This document shows, in pieces, positions 1 through 13,519 of a stretch of 64,000 nt of DNA (the first letter of the stretch is position 1; every line of letters starts with the position of its first letter). The notes under the pieces are model-generated. The model worked only from the letters and a program-made list of their open reading frames with translations. It did no database searches and was not told the origin of the DNA. Origin of the DNA: Atrichornis clamosus (Eukaryota; Chordata; Aves; Passeriformes; Menuridae); assembly GCA_013400975.1 (NCBI GenBank), contig WBMZ01012046.1, positions 1-64,000 on the forward strand, read 5' to 3'. The position numbers were made by a program, and so were the translations under genes.

Positions 1-110
1 GGCTCCCCGCGCACCGCCCCGCGCCGTGACGGCCCCGCCGCGACCCCCGCGGGGGGACTCCGGCGGGGCCTGCGCGCAGGACAAAGGCTGCTTCGTGTAA
101 GCCTCAAGGC
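1..110. promoter_or_regulatory. CpG island edge, probable promoter or first exon
   Basis: This stretch is extremely GC-rich, with many CpG dinucleotides and GC-box-like CCGCCCC runs, and contrasts sharply with the AT-rich DNA that follows. In bird genomes such islands usually mark a promoter or first exon. The island is cut by the window edge, so the start site and strand cannot be fixed. No ATG-led coding segment is visible in it. A weak donor-like GTAAGC lies at 97-102. The gene cannot be named. Confidence 0.6.
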
Positions 111-251
111 GGGCCCGTGGGCGACCAGCACTTGAGTGGCTTGGAGGTTGCTGCCCACTGGCCAGGGAGCACCCCCGGGCCCTACCCGGAGCTGCCGGCA
201 GCAGGGCTCCAGCTTCCCGTTGTTTGGGGTGTCTTGGAACTTTTCCCACAG

Positions 252-346
252 AGGTGTAAAATGGGGGGCAGGTTCACCTTCTCCTTTCCAGTGGTTGAAA
301 CCCACTCCTGTAGAGGCAAGGAGTGAATGAAGGAAATCCCAGACTG
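252..346 (+). other. candidate small exon next to the CpG island
   Basis: A good acceptor, TTTTCCCACAG, ends at 251. A strong donor consensus, CTG|GTGAGT, follows with its GT at 347-348. A second pyrimidine-rich acceptor lies near 291. The 95-base interval has an ATG at 260 opening a short frame that stops at TGA within the interval, so a non-coding 5' exon or a first exon running through from the CpG island is more likely than a coding exon. This rests on splice consensus and on being next to the island. Transcript evidence is absent. Confidence 0.25.
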
Positions 347-352
347 GTGAGT

Positions 353-3300
353 AGTTTCTCTGCGAGTCCTAAGTGACGGTGAACGAGCTCAAGTTCCTCA
401 CTGTCTGGTTCTGCTCCATGGTGGAAAAAATCTATGTATTTCCTAACGCTGATAGCCCAGAAGGAGACAATGTCCTTTATGAAATTCAACACGTGGCTCT
501 TACTGTCTTTTCTGGCCCTCATAAAACACTCAGGGCCATGCTTTTACACCACTCTGCAGATGTACCCTGTCCTGAGCCACCTGCTTTGTGTCCTGTATCT
601 ATGCTGAGTTCTGCCCATTTGATTTGGAAGTGCATGGTTTCTTAAGTCGTCCTAGATCAACTTGAAATTAAGCCCTCAGAGAACATTATTCCTCAGCCAT
701 AACAATGGTTTCTGCCTGGCAGATTATTTTATCTCCTCTAATACCCTACTTGGCTTTCTGTGCATGGTAATAGTTCAGCAGGTTGTGCAATTCCAGGAGG
801 GGTTAATGGATCCATCATGATAAGTTATCTCTGCAAGGTTCTTGAAATCAACAGGTGTGCATAAGTTGGCATTTGGGGAAAAAGGGTTAGTGGCTGTTAG
901 GGCTGGGAACATACTTGAAGAATATCCTTCCAAGAGACCTTTTAGCATTACTGGTTCAATACCTGCGGGGGTCTCATGTGAAGATGGAAAAATTGCCACT
1001 TTCACACTTAGGAATGTTCCAAAAAGTTCAGGACTAAGTGCAAGCCAACTTGATCCCAGCCCCAAAATTTCTAGATAGTTAGGATGTCCTGCAGGACAAA
1101 GGTTGTGTTGTGTGGACAAAGATTGCTGTGGTGTGTGTAAAATGCTCCTTGGAAGGTGGACTGAATGTGACTGAGGCTTTTCTGACAGCCCGTGCTTTAC
1201 CCGGACAACACAAAGCAAAGAGCTAGGTGTAAGGCGGCAGGGTTCCATCTCAAGGCGGGGAAGCTGAGGCAGATGGCAGCCTGGCTGCAGTTACTGCGGG
1301 CAGACCCTGTGGGTACCTGCAGGTGCAGGTATTTACCTGTGACGTGGAGGAGGGAAACCCAGTGACCACCTCCATGTTGTTCCCACATAACTGATTACCA
1401 TTTTCTCGCTACAGGACAAGCTCCTACCTCCTCTCTCCGTGCCACCCATGCTTAAGCACACTGTATTTGTGGGAGGACAAGTCGATGCCAGCTGCGTGTC
1501 TGAGCTATAGCCCTTGTTCTACCATATTTCCAACAGAGGAGTAATGTGTGGAGAGAGATGGAAACGAGGTGAGTAGAGAAGAGTCTGATGTGACAGAGGA
1601 TATTTAGAGACCTCCTTATTTCCAGTCCCATGAAGAGGCTCTGCTGTCCAGTAGCTTGTTCCTACCCCTTAGCTTCTATGCTCCAAGTCCATCCCTAAAC
1701 CTGCTTTTCCATAATTCCTCCCAGTCCAGCATCTTATGGGGAGCTTTAAAGCACCGTTTGCTCCTTTTCTTTGGGCTCGGAGCACATCCAGTTTGCTCAT
1801 GTGCTCTGGCAGCAGAGCAGCGCGTGATCCCGAGCTAAGCAAGGCACGGCTGTGTCTGCGGTGCCTGTCCCGGGGAGATGAGCAAGTGCAAGGAGCCTCT
1901 GGCAGGAGTACAGCAGCCTGATATGTGATAGCCCTCAACGACAACTGTGAAAGAAGGATTGATGGACTTGCCATAATTCACAGAACAGGGAGCTTGGGCA
2001 AGAGAAGGACTTGTTCTTCTAGGAATAGGCAGGCAAAATGGTCCATCCCCTACGAGGCAAGCCAGGCAGCCCAGGCACTCCTGCCCTGCTACAGGCACGA
2101 GCCCCCAGCACTCGTCAGGGTCAGGGCAACAGGCAAAATCACCTCACCTCCAGCTTCACTGCTAGACTGGTCCTTATAAAATTCAGCCAATGTGCTTGTC
2201 AGAGAAATTGGAGAGAGGCAGAGGGTTTTACAGGTCCTTCCCCCCACGCCTGCACCTTAACTGACCACAAGTAGTGTGAAGACTTTTTACACGTGTGCCT
2301 TTATAAGTCCCATAGTCTCTCTAGATCCCTACCCTAGTGTTCTAATGCCTTTGCAGATTTTCTATTAAAGCCCAGAAAACAGACAGGAAAATGCATTTTT
2401 TCCCCCCCTTTACATCTGAGTTACCAACTCAAAACCCCCTTTTTTATAGAAGCTAGAAATACTAGCAGGTTTTCAGCTGATAATGAGTATCCTTTAAAGA
2501 ACAAAGGAAGCTGAACAGCCGAGCCTGGAGCCTGTCACATGTAATTCTTGTTAGTAACAATTTCTGTTAGCTGTTCAGGGGAGTGCAGTTCTCAATTTCA
2601 GAACTTAAACGACTTAACCAGATTTTTTACGAGGACACGGTATCTAGCAACTCCGACAGCAAAACAATGCAAGTTTCTAGAGGCAAGGGGTTGGCTGCTG
2701 GTTGTTGCCGATCAGTAACTACTCAGGAGCTTTTATAAAATGCAGATGTGATCTCAGTTCTTTCTCTAGGAAACAAAAACTGTGAAGTTTCAGCCTGGCT
2801 AGCAAGTAATGACTGTTGCCATCTTATCAACGCAAGTCTGCCTTCTCTAGCGAAGCACTTAAAGCACACAAAAACACCTTCAGAAGAAACTAAGGTAGGC
2901 TTGTGATTCATGTATCGATGGTGCAGAGTTTCAGAGTTGCATTAGTCATCTCAGACATGTAAAGAGCAGGGATTTGAAATGCAGAATCTTATACTTGCAT
3001 GTGTTCTGTTCCCCAGCCCCTGTATCCACACAAAAATAAAATAGATTTTAAAAAATATAAAGAACAATTAGACCTAAGTTTTTGCATGCAAAGTAGGTCA
3101 GACATCTGAGGATTCTTGCTGTTAAAAACTTGCAGAAATCTCAGGTAACGAAAGTACTTAACGGCCTCCTTACCTGAGCAAAACTCGTCAGCGGTCTTTT
3201 AAAGTAAAGAGGTCACCCTTTTACTCATTTTATCTCAAATTGCTGAGTACCCTGGGAACAGGAGAAAATGCGTGAGGCCTTTAAATATAGACTCCCCAGT

Positions 3301-6300
3301 TCTTGGAAGGAAGGAGAAGGAGTCATTGATTGAGAAGGACTGGCCTTGTCATCATTTAGGTTTCATGTTTTCTTGGACATTTGTGGGTTGCCCTTTTTTT
3401 TTCCCCCCCCCAAACTGTTGTTTTGGACAAGGGAGCATGTTAAAAATAGTATTCACCTGAATCTTCTCAGTCTGGTGTGTTTACACATTGTAGATTAGAT
3501 TAGTGAGATTCTAGAGGTGGGTGACCTGTAGTGCCTAAAAATGAGCTTTTTTAAAAAGGAAAATTGAAAGTACTTTTATAATACTTGCATTTGTTAGATA
3601 AAAAGTGCATGCTGCTACAGTTTCTATTTTCTCTATGAGCTGTGCTCCACTCTGTGTAATTATCTGCTAGAATGCATAGTCTGCATGTGTTTTTAGTTAA
3701 AATTTCTTAAAACACGGCCTTAAAGTCTGCATATTTTCAGCCTAGTCCTTTAATAACTCACATAAAATAGCATGTGTCCATCCTGCATGTGGAATATCTA
3801 CTTATATTGCCCACTATTCAACTGTTTAGCTAAGAGGTTTTGGTAGCATGTGTCAAGACTAATATTTATTTTCTGTTTTGCCATTACCTATAATAGACTA
3901 ACACATGTCAACGAAAACATCTAATTTCACTTTTAAACTCTAAGAAATAAAGTCTCTGTAGTGTTTAGTAGAGGGACTATACATGAAGTGAGGTTGCTTT
4001 TTTATCTTCTTGCTACTTCTGCCACAAATGATACAAGCTGAACTGGAGAACACTTTTCTGGAAAAAAACCCCAAAAACTGTTGCAGCATCTTTTTATTCT
4101 ATATTCACATATTACCACAATAATCATCACACATGTCCCAGTACAGTTCTCGAGGACACGTGATGAGATGAGTGGTACCTTACACTGCCTGCGTGATTCC
4201 TTCATTTAGTGACCAAGGGATTCCTCATATGGAAGTGTTTGTGATCTCTTCCCTTTGGTCATGTTTGTTGCACAATGAGGCTGATCACTGCCAGGATAAC
4301 AGCCTGGGCTTTGTTGGGAAGTGTGATATAATAGGCATTCCTAGCAAGTTTTATGCAAACACCTTTTTTTCCTAGCTCCCACTGGTGCATGTAAACCACT
4401 TGGCAAACCATGAAACACTTAAGTGACGTGCTCTTTTTTTATTTCAATAACTTTTATGTCTGCTGAGGACTTGTTCTTGGTAAATTCTTCTTTGAAAGAC
4501 CAAAGTTTGCTTTCAAACTTTCAAGCTTTCAAGACTTACAGCTTGGCAGTGATGGGAATAGGAAATAAATACATTTTTAGTGAAACTCTTCACTGCAAGT
4601 CCCACAAAGCAGTCTCTGACCTCCAAAGACCTCATCTGGCCCCACTTTTCCAGAGCTGGTCCAGCACTTCTGCTGGATCCCTAAGGAGAGCATGAGGACA
4701 GGGAGAAAATGTGTCTACCACTTGTGCCTGTGGAGAGATTTAGGAAAATACTTGATGGCTGGGTCACTTATCCCTTCTGCTTCCTATAAATGCTCTGTGG
4801 CTACAGCTGTGATGAAAGGGAAATTCCTACATATCCTTGATGCTGTTCCATTCCTTCTAGTAGCATTGGAAAAGTGAAGCCACTGCAAGCCTTTGATCAC
4901 TCCTGGGGTACAGGAGGAATGCCAGCAGCTGCTCCAGATTATCCTCCCACTGCTCCAGTGGCTGTAGAGATGTGCTGGCACTGCTCTGAGGGACAGGGGA
5001 TTCCCCAGGGGCCAGCCTGGCAGTGGCCATTCCAGTCCATCCCTGTCCCCATTCCAGCCTGGGACAGGTGCAGAGCCCCAGGCTGCAGCATCCCTGGGAA
5101 TGCCCACCACCACAGCCCTTGTGCCAAGTGCTGTGTGGTGCCATGGATGCTCCTCCAGCAGTTTAACCCCCTCTGCTCTGGATTGCAGCAGCTGAGCGAG
5201 TCTGTGCTGGATACTGTACCAGAAGCAGCAGCCACACGGGAGAGCTCCCACAGCCTATGGAGAGGAGAGGAAGCAAAATCTCACAAGAGCCAAAATTACC
5301 CAAGCTGTTTATACACCACCAAAATACTTCCTATGGCACAGTAGGAGAGGGGCTGGTACCAGCAGTACAACCCCTAAAATGTGTCCTTTTTCCTTTTGGT
5401 GTTCACTTCAGGAGTTGAGTTGCTCTATTAGCATCCAGGGAGTGTTACTTGTGGACTGAAAAGCCCTGTGGAGGACCAGGAGCTCCTTTGAAAGAGCAGA
5501 AACCACTGGGAAAGGGAAAGAGATGCTCAGTTTGAAAACGTTAATTGTCCTAATCCTTTGGAAAGGTAATCCTCTAGTCCTTTACCAGAGTCATTTACAT
5601 AGGCCCTGCCTCGTGAGCCTGCTGTCTTTTGGCACTGTCTTCATGCTCAAGTTTGACACTAGCAGGACTTGCAACAAATTGAGGCAGAAGCCAGCCTCTT
5701 TCCCCTGCTGATGCCCTGTTTGCTGATTTATCACTTTCTTCTAGCAACAGTATCTCAGTTTTTGCTCCCGACTGTCTCTGTTCTGGCACATGCCCGACCT
5801 GGGAGCTGGTGGGTGCTGGCTCTCAGTCCCCCGGGCAAAGGTCAGTAGCTGCATGGTGGCCTCTGGATTCCTCGGATACCGACCCTCGTCATGTGGGGAA
5901 GCATTAACCTTTGGCCCTGAGTAAGTGTCCTCATATCTCACCTCAGTTAGTCTGGCCTGCTATTTGATCCTCTCCAATATAAACTCCTTTCCTTTGGCAT
6001 CCTGCAGGCCAATAAAACCTGTCCTGATGATTTCCAGCATGCCATCCACCTGATGCCAGTGGGAAATACCCTCTGTGTTGCACCCAGGGCTGAGTAAGCA
6101 GTGACAGAAGGGGCAGCTCGAGAAGAAGTGAGTGTGCGTTCACAGCCCCTCTTGCTTTCAGAAGGAGAGGGGTGGTGGCTCCCTCTGTGTACCTTCTCTT
6201 CCTCAGAAGTTACTGTCGTTATCATGCAACTAAGGTGTTTTGAGACTTTGAGATTTGAGGGTTTTTTAACTCCTGATTCAGAGGGAGGGACTCATTGAGA

Positions 6301-7934
6301 GTCCCTTACTTCAAATCAGGCTCTTGGAGAGAGTGGAACTCGTCACCAGATCTTAGCATGTTCCAAAAATGTGAGCTTTCTCTTGTCTCCTTTTAATGCA
6401 GAACTTGGTCAGGGGTTCATCTCAGTGCACCACCACTGTTCCAGCCAACTCCCATGTCTACTTGACACGTATCCTCACACAGCTCCCTTGGGTCCATCTC
6501 AGGGCTGTACAGGAGTTTTTAGTTCAGCTCTGATGAATGATTGTTTTACTTGCTTGCACTGGATGAACAGCTGTTTTCCATGTTACCTGCTTTAGGAGCC
6601 CCACTGGCACGTTGTCTCTTTCCTTGACTCCAGCAGCAAGCAGACACATCTGACTAATTGCAGCAGGGCTGCACCAGCACCTTCTTGTAGTTGGGACAGC
6701 ATGAAAACTGCTCATCATTTTACCACAGCACACCACACGTCAAATGGCCACAAGATACAATAGCAGGGAACAGGCACTTGCAGTTTTCATACCTTTTACT
6801 ATTCAAAAGAGCGAAAGCAACACAGGCACGGGGATGAGGGTCCCAAAGTGGCCAGTTCCCTTTGGACATAGCACTTTCAGCTTCAAGTCCCTGCTGGGGA
6901 AGCTCTCCCTTTGAAGTACATCTCACTTGGGCAGGAGTCAACATCACGAGAAGGAAATTATTAGCTTGTAAAGAGAACCCCACAGGTAAAGTCTAACATC
7001 ATGCTGATTTCTTTGCTTGCAGGTATTTCCCACGGATGCTTTAAAACCAGATGGTGTTGCAGATTTTGCTGGTGCCACCTGGCAGTGGGCAGTGCTGTGT
7101 CCAAAGGAACAGGGAATTTAGAAGAGTAGCTTTTAAAACATCCCATTGAGGCATTTTAGCCTAACTGCATGCTTTCTAAAGTGTGCCAGAGTGCTTTAAA
7201 AGGCCAGATAAACTCATCTTTGCATGGGCTAGTTCTTGATCTGGAGCTGGCATGCCAGAAGGGGACTGTGGCAGCTCGAGAGGAGGGCAGTGCTGGTGGG
7301 AGCAGAGTGGTGCTGCCAAAGGATGTGAATCCTCACTTGAGTGCTTATGCTTTATGAGAAAAGGTTTTATCAGGGCTGGCAGGATTTACAGCCGTGTTCA
7401 ACTCTTCATTCTGTGTTTTGTACCCAGGTGCTGCATGCAGACCACAAGGTGTTTTTTTCCTCTCAGTAGGCTCTCAATTTGCAATGGTCATTTCTTTTGT
7501 CTGCTTTGCAGCTAAGGTTAAAAAAAATAATAATTTTTTTTTCATCTTCTGCTTTTCTTTTCCCTAATTGCCACTGAATTTTTGATGTTCACATGTACAT
7601 TGACAGATTGGGAAATCTGATGTATTGTGAAACGCGCTTATAATATTCTGCCAAGCTCTACCACCCTATTGCTTGTGCTCCTTACCACCTTGCCCACTGG
7701 AACTTCATTGTTGTGTTTATTCAAGCCTATGCCCAAATAGCTACCTTTTATGAAAGCCCCACCCTTGTACCCCACCACTTTTCCATGCCTTGTGTCACCT
7801 TGTGCAATGAGGCAGCATGATGTTAAACTTCCTCTCTCCAAGGCATTGTGTAGCATCTCTGCAAATCAAATGGTAGTGATCCAGTTTGAGATTAGGAAAT
7901 AGAAAGAAATGAACAATTCCTTGTTTGCATAAGA
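353..7934. other. non-coding stretch, no gene recognised
   Basis: The stretch has mixed composition, mostly AT-rich with a GC-richer patch at about 4,900-5,230. It holds short homopolymers, including a T-run followed by a C-run at about 3,394-3,411. The longest open frames (for example minus 775-1248, and both strands across 4,784-5,344) have no family resemblance I recognise and overlap on both strands, as chance frames do. I see no transposon ends or RNA gene here. Intron or intergenic DNA is the simplest reading. Confidence 0.55.
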
Positions 7935-7985
7935 CTAGAAAAACAGTTGGGGCAGAGCTGGGGCTCGAACCTAGAATAAGTCATG
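7935..7985 (-). repeat. MIR-like SINE core relic
   Basis: On the minus strand a B-box-like GGTTCGAGCCCC is followed by AGCTCTGCCCC. This matches the well-known MIR consensus stretch GGTTCGAATCCCAGCTCTGCC. No good A-box and no foldable cloverleaf are present, so it is not a tRNA gene. The similarity fades quickly on both sides, as expected for an ancient amniote SINE. Confidence 0.45.
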
Positions 7986-8914
7986 GGACTGCCTGTCATA
8001 ACAAGAAAGGGGAGCTTGCAGCAACTTCTTTTCCTGAGATGATTTATTAAATCTCCTGTAATTGGTTTAGTAAACACTAATAGATGGGAAACAAAACAAA
8101 ATGTTCTCTTCCAGCTTTCATAGGCTGCTTGGTAACTCTCACAGCCATGTGGAATTAATGGTGGCTGTAGGGCAGGATTGTATCATAAAACTTTTATTAA
8201 ATGTTTTAAAGCCAATTAAAGAGACATTGCCAATTTGAGCTTTCTAAGATTTTACAAAGTAAATTTTTTCCATTGTAGTCAAAGTGCCTTTGAAGTGCTA
8301 GATCCTTAAATTTTTAATCATTTAAAAAATAAATAGGTCTATATTCTCTACTGATGCTGAGCCAATATGTGACAGCATTTCAACTAGTTATGCACAGTAC
8401 TGTTGTGCTCAGACAAGAAATAAAATGCTCCAAAATGGAAATTAATTTTTCCTATCTTCATTTACAGAAGTATTTTAAATCTTAATAGTAACTTCATTAA
8501 GTGACGCTTTAGTCAGGAGGGTTTGTGGTCTCCTACCAATGTGATGATGTGTCTTTCAGATAAGCCTTCCTTAAAACGATCAAATCTCCAAACTGAGAAA
8601 TGAGAAAAACCTTTTGTGAGTGTAATACTCATTAGTAGAAAATCCATATGTCTGATACTTGACTTTCATGAAAAACCAAGCTTCCATTTCAGGTATATAG
8701 TTCCCCTTATCGTAGAAATGGATGTAAAATGTCGTTTTTTCCCATGGAGCATTCAGCCTAGATTTCAAGGAGCAAGGAGCCCTGGACAAGAAGAGGATCT
8801 GCAGGGCTCAGTGTCTAGGGTAGAAAGGAGGCGTGTGGATGTAGATGCAGTCACAGTTTGCTTTCAAAGGTAGCGATGTACTTGCAGTAATGTGAGGAAT
8901 ATTAATCTTTTGAT

Positions 8915-9055
8915 GGAGCCCAGGATACGCTTGGCTTTCTGGGCTGCAAGCACACATTGCTGGGTCATGTCCAGCCTTTCACCCTCCAGTACCACAAAGT
9001 CCTCATCAGGGCTGCTCTCAATCCCATCATCTACCAGCCTTTATTGATACCAGGA
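8915..9055 (-). mobile_element. CR1 LINE fragment (antisense)
   Basis: The plus strand reads as the reverse complement of a CR1 3'-region segment. Matching pieces include CCCAGGATACGCTTGGCTTT, GGGCTGCAAGCACACATTGC, TGGGTCATGTCCAGC, AGGGCTGCTCTCAATCCC and the CAGCCTTTATTGATACC end. Similarity decays after about 9,055 and neither element end is present. This is a truncated, moderately diverged, immobile copy. Confidence 0.85.
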
Positions 9056-12000
9056 GTAATTCCTTTTCAGTTGCTACTATGATTAAAACCCCAGGATCCT
9101 TGATCTTTAGATATGAGCCAGCCAGGTCACCCCTTGGGCTGTTGCAGCACCCTCTGAAGGACAAAAGCATCTCTTTGGTACCTATAGTCCCTTGGATCCC
9201 CCCTGTCTACTTCTGTCTGTGAAAGGGCAGCAGAAACTGGGGCAGCAACACCTTCCCCTCCTGTCCAATCCGTTTCCAGGGTGCTCTTGGTGCACATCCT
9301 CAGCTCTGCATGTTGCAGAAGGCTGACGTGTCCCTGCTACGTGCCTGGTGATTTCTTGCACACTTGGAGGGCTGATGTGTGCTTTGGGGAGCCCATCAAG
9401 CCTGGAGGTGAGCAGGACTTGGCACAATGTCACCTCCTGGTCTCACAGCTCATTGTTCACCTGCAGCTGGGACCTGACAGCCTTTTTTTGGTCTCTGTTT
9501 GGTTTAAATCTTCGTCACTGTAGCACTTCATCTGACGTGACTAACATGCATGGTTTTTCTCTGCTCTCTCCCCTGAGGAAGGTGGGGGGAGACTTAGTGT
9601 GGGCAGTGCAGTATTTCTACTTCAGTCTGGTTATTTTAGAAACAAACTTAAAAACATATGTTCATTTCAGTTCGTTTATGTGACAGAGACAAGGTCGAAG
9701 AGATATGCCTGGAAAGTGCAGCTGAAACCTCCCTAAGAGCTGGGCTGTGTTCAGGGATCATGTTACATGGAGTTTATTGCAGGCTGGTATTTAAATTTGC
9801 TATAGCCTGCCCCATCTTTGTGTTTTAAAGGACCCTTTCTTTTAGAAATCTCTTTATTTTGTCTCCTTCTCCTTTTTCCACTTTTTCCATTTGTTGTTTC
9901 TTTCAGGACATTTTCATTTTTTTTTAAATACTCTCTGTTCCACAGAAATCATCATCTATACTATAGAAACATGTTTGTACAAATCTTGATAGCCCAGATT
10001 TTCTCCATATCTAGATCCTCATTGTGTTGCATGTTGTGGCCTTGCTCCACAATTCCTATCTAAATTTCCACCACTGGTGAGGCAGCCTGTACCCTTGAAA
10101 TGCATGCATGTTAATAAGGCAACAGTTGGGATTGGCAGGAAATGGTGATGAAAGATTTCCTCGTGAAAAAGTGAGGATTGGCACGTCTGGTTTTCATTCT
10201 TCATCAAAGCAAAAGTAGAATTTTGTAAATAATGGGGGGAAGAAACCTGAGCAGGGGAGATTTCAGGAGATAAAAGCCTGTCTGGTGGGGAGGGAGGTGA
10301 AGGGGCAGCTGGCTTCGAGCCACAGCTCAGCTGGGCCTGGGTGTAGACCTGAAGCCCCCGCCTCTGTGAGCTTGCTGGCTGGGGCTGCTCCCCTCTTGAC
10401 CAGTATTTAAAGATGTAGAAAGTGAGAAGAAAAATGAGAAAACAAATGGCGGTTAACTTAATCATGACAGGAGAGCACCTGAGGGTGATGTAGGAGACAG
10501 AAGTTCAAGCCTTTGTTGAAATCTGTCATAAAAAGGAACTAAACTTTCTCCTTCATGTTCTCCTCCAGTGCTGTAATCCCTGTGGCTGCCAAAGCTCATC
10601 CTGCTTCTCACCAGCCAGACTTTCCCTGGGGCTGGGAACTTACAGCCACTCAAGGTCTTCTTCTGGGAAAAGGTTGCCATAAAGTGCTTCACAACACTTC
10701 CAGGAATGCAAATAGGATTTGGTGAAGATGGCTCTCATTTGGTTATACCTCTACGCAACATCTTCTGGTCTTGTGCAAGTATAGTTCAAAACTTAAATTA
10801 AAAAGGGGGGGAAAAAAAGGCAAATTGGGATTTTTTATTTTGATTTGGTTTAGGAAAAGTCTCGCACTGTGTTACTCTGGTGATGGAAATGTGATTTGTG
10901 GGTCCAGGGAGAATCTAAGTTGGACATCTTTGTTAAAAAAAAGCTGAGATTTTTGGTAGGAGCACATAGTTTTGAGCACCCCTTTTTACTCTTCCTGCTA
11001 GTAATATTGTTGGGGATGTGGTTAATTTTAATGGGAACAGGCAAGTGTATAAACCATGATAAGCCTTCACTAAATGAAAACTGGAAAATGTCTACTGAAC
11101 CACTTTTGAAATGTCTGGATGTAAGTAAAAGGGATCAGAGGCCTGTTTGTTGCTCAGAGAATGTATCTGACACAGTGGACTAATAAATTTTCCCAGATTT
11201 TCTTTAAAAAGTTAGTTAAATGAAAGGTCAGTCCCAATTGTAAACAAAGCTGTCTGAATTTATTGTTAAGTAAAAGCATCAGGGGCTTTTGCAGTACTTT
11301 CCTCTGTGGCTGAGTGCCGGTACAGTTGCTTTTTAGAAAGCTTAGTGCATATGATTTTTTTTTATTGGAAGATAAACTGAAAAGACATGCCAATCAGCAG
11401 CTTCAAAAGGTCCTTGCTGCAATATCTGTGTAAGAGCTGTGCAATAGCCTCCTAATGAAATGGGAAAGCAGACAAGTTGTTTTCAGGCACTTTGGTAGAA
11501 AATTGAAGCTCTGGCCAGCTTAGTGAAAGGTTTATGAACCTTCTGGGGAGTCTCTGCTATGTTTGCCCAACCTACACTGATTTTTTTCACTACTTCTTTG
11601 GAACCAGGTGAAAATCAGTAGTTTGAACATTCAAACCAAACAGAACAGAAGAGAAAGGGACACCGAGGATGGGAAATCTTGTGCAGACACCTGCAGAAAC
11701 CAAAGCAGCTGTTTGTTGTGTTGCACTGGCAGAGCAGAGGGAGTGCTTACCTCATAAACTTTTCGGTAATGACATCCTACTTGCTCTTCCCCTACTCTAT
11801 GGCTGATCTAGGCAGTGCTGCCTAGTTCTGCTCACATTATCTGCCCAAACTAGAGGTCTATGAGGTGTGTGAGCACCCTGCAACACAGTGTGAGAGAGCA
11901 GCTCTTCCTAGGGACCCAGACTGCACGAGCTCGGCAGCTGCAGCCGTGGTGCTGCCTCTCCAGCTATCCCTAATTGTTTTGCCATGGCAGTGCCAAGTTT

Positions 12001-13500
12001 AGCATGGGTTAACATTCTGCTTTTCGGGCAGGACCTGTAGCAGTGGTCTCATCATTTAAGGCTAGGGTGGATACCTCTGTGTCTGGAGTGCTTCACATCC
12101 CATGCCTGTGCCTCCTTCGCTTTTTATATAATGTGGCTTGTACACGGTGTCGTTTTACTAGAACAACGCTTCCTAGGCACTGCTGTAACCAGAGATACCC
12201 TGACCTTACTGTCACATGCTGGCTGTTTCTTGTGCCAAAACAAAAAGGTGAGAAAATAGAAACTAAACGGATAGAGCAATCGCCATGTATGTATTTGTAT
12301 TCCTTTCTCCTGAGCCTGTAAATAATCTAGTTTGTGGCAATGTTTCTGTTTGGGGTTTCTGCCTCGTTTCTACTTGGCAATTGGCTTTGGAGAGGCTCGG
12401 GAGGTTTTATTTGCTTTTTCAAGGGAGAGAGAAAAAAGATAAGGGGAGGTTGACTGACGCTGTCGTGAGGCCAGTGACGCTGCAGCTCACAGGCTGGGAG
12501 CATGGCTCACTCTTCTCGTGTGCTTAGGGAGGCCGCCAGGCTCCCAGACAGGATGAACTACTAGCTGGGAAGAAAAGGATAGCACAAAAAATTATGTTGT
12601 CATATGGCCAGGTTTTTCTTGGGCTGGTATTCAACCTCCTGCCCCATCACCTTTCCTAGGCAAGGCTGTCCCTCGAGGCTTGTGTAAAAAAGAGCTACAC
12701 CCTTTTAATGGAAGCTGTGTGTTTAAGCAGGTTTCCAGTAAACTAGTGCATGTTCCTGAACTCTTATTTCAGCATGAAGTCTTTTTTAGGATTTGTTTTG
12801 TTTTGTTTTTTTTAACTTTTGAGTTATTTTAGCTTAGGAAAAACAATTAAGAGCAGACTGCAATTAATACACCGTTTTCATACCTCCTAAAAACGCATGA
12901 TATGGTGTTTAAACTTATAGAAAATCACGGTAGACAAAGTTTGAGAAACTTTCCATAAAGGTGAGGAGGAAAAGATTTTTCTTGTACCAGGTTTTCTGGA
13001 CCTGGTTTTGCAGAGTGAAGCCCAGGCAGTCTCTGCTGTGCCTCACTGTCCCCAGGCTCCTTCCTATTATATCAGTGTGTGGTCCCTTACAGCAGCTCCC
13101 AAGACTTTAGCCTGTGACGTCTCAAGGGACAAATGCACGCTTCTCACTAGAGAAACTCAGGGATGGGAGCATGGAAATTTCTGACATTTGAAATTTCGTT
13201 ACAGTGTTCAAATTTTAGAAATGTGTTTCTATTAAATAGCTAAGAGTCTGTTGAGGCTGAATGAAAATCACCGGAACATTAGCTTGTATGGGAGAGTGGC
13301 TTCTCGTGTGACCTACCAGATGAGAAGACCTCATAATAGTCCAAAAGCTCTTCTGGAATCCCTGGTTGGAGGGACACGGCTTTTGTAATGGCCTCCTCTT
13401 GGCTCTAAGAGAACGTGTTCCTCTGAGAAGCAAAACCCTTTTCTTGCCCACTCTGCCTTTGAACCAAAAAGCATGAAACCTTAATGATGCTGTATGACCC
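9056..13500. other. non-coding stretch, no gene recognised
   Basis: It contains short low-complexity runs: a G-run flanked by A near 10,800, and a TTTTG repeat near 12,793-12,812. Near 12,448-12,485 the octamer TGACGCTG occurs twice in a CpG-bearing patch. The 148-codon minus frame at 10,019-10,465 is proline- and serine-rich and unrecognised. A GC-richer patch at 9,180-9,480 gave no protein or repeat match that I know. Confidence 0.5.
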
Positions 13501-13519
13501 CCCTAGTTTTGTGTTTTGC

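Noticed and set aside
4784..5344. 155-156-codon frames on both strands as genes
   Set aside because: Long frames on both strands over the same GC-rich patch point to low stop density from composition, not coding.
7935..7985. tRNA gene suggested by a GGTTCGAGCC B-box
   Set aside because: There is no A-box at the right distance, the T-stem is imperfect and no acceptor stem pairs. A SINE relic explains it better.
9180..9480. extension of the CR1 fragment into the GC-richer sequence
   Set aside because: Similarity to the CR1 consensus is lost after about 9,055 and no later CR1 block could be recognised.
10019..10465. 148-codon minus frame with a hydrophobic N-terminus
   Set aside because: The hydrophobic start is followed by low-complexity P/S-rich sequence with no recognised domain.
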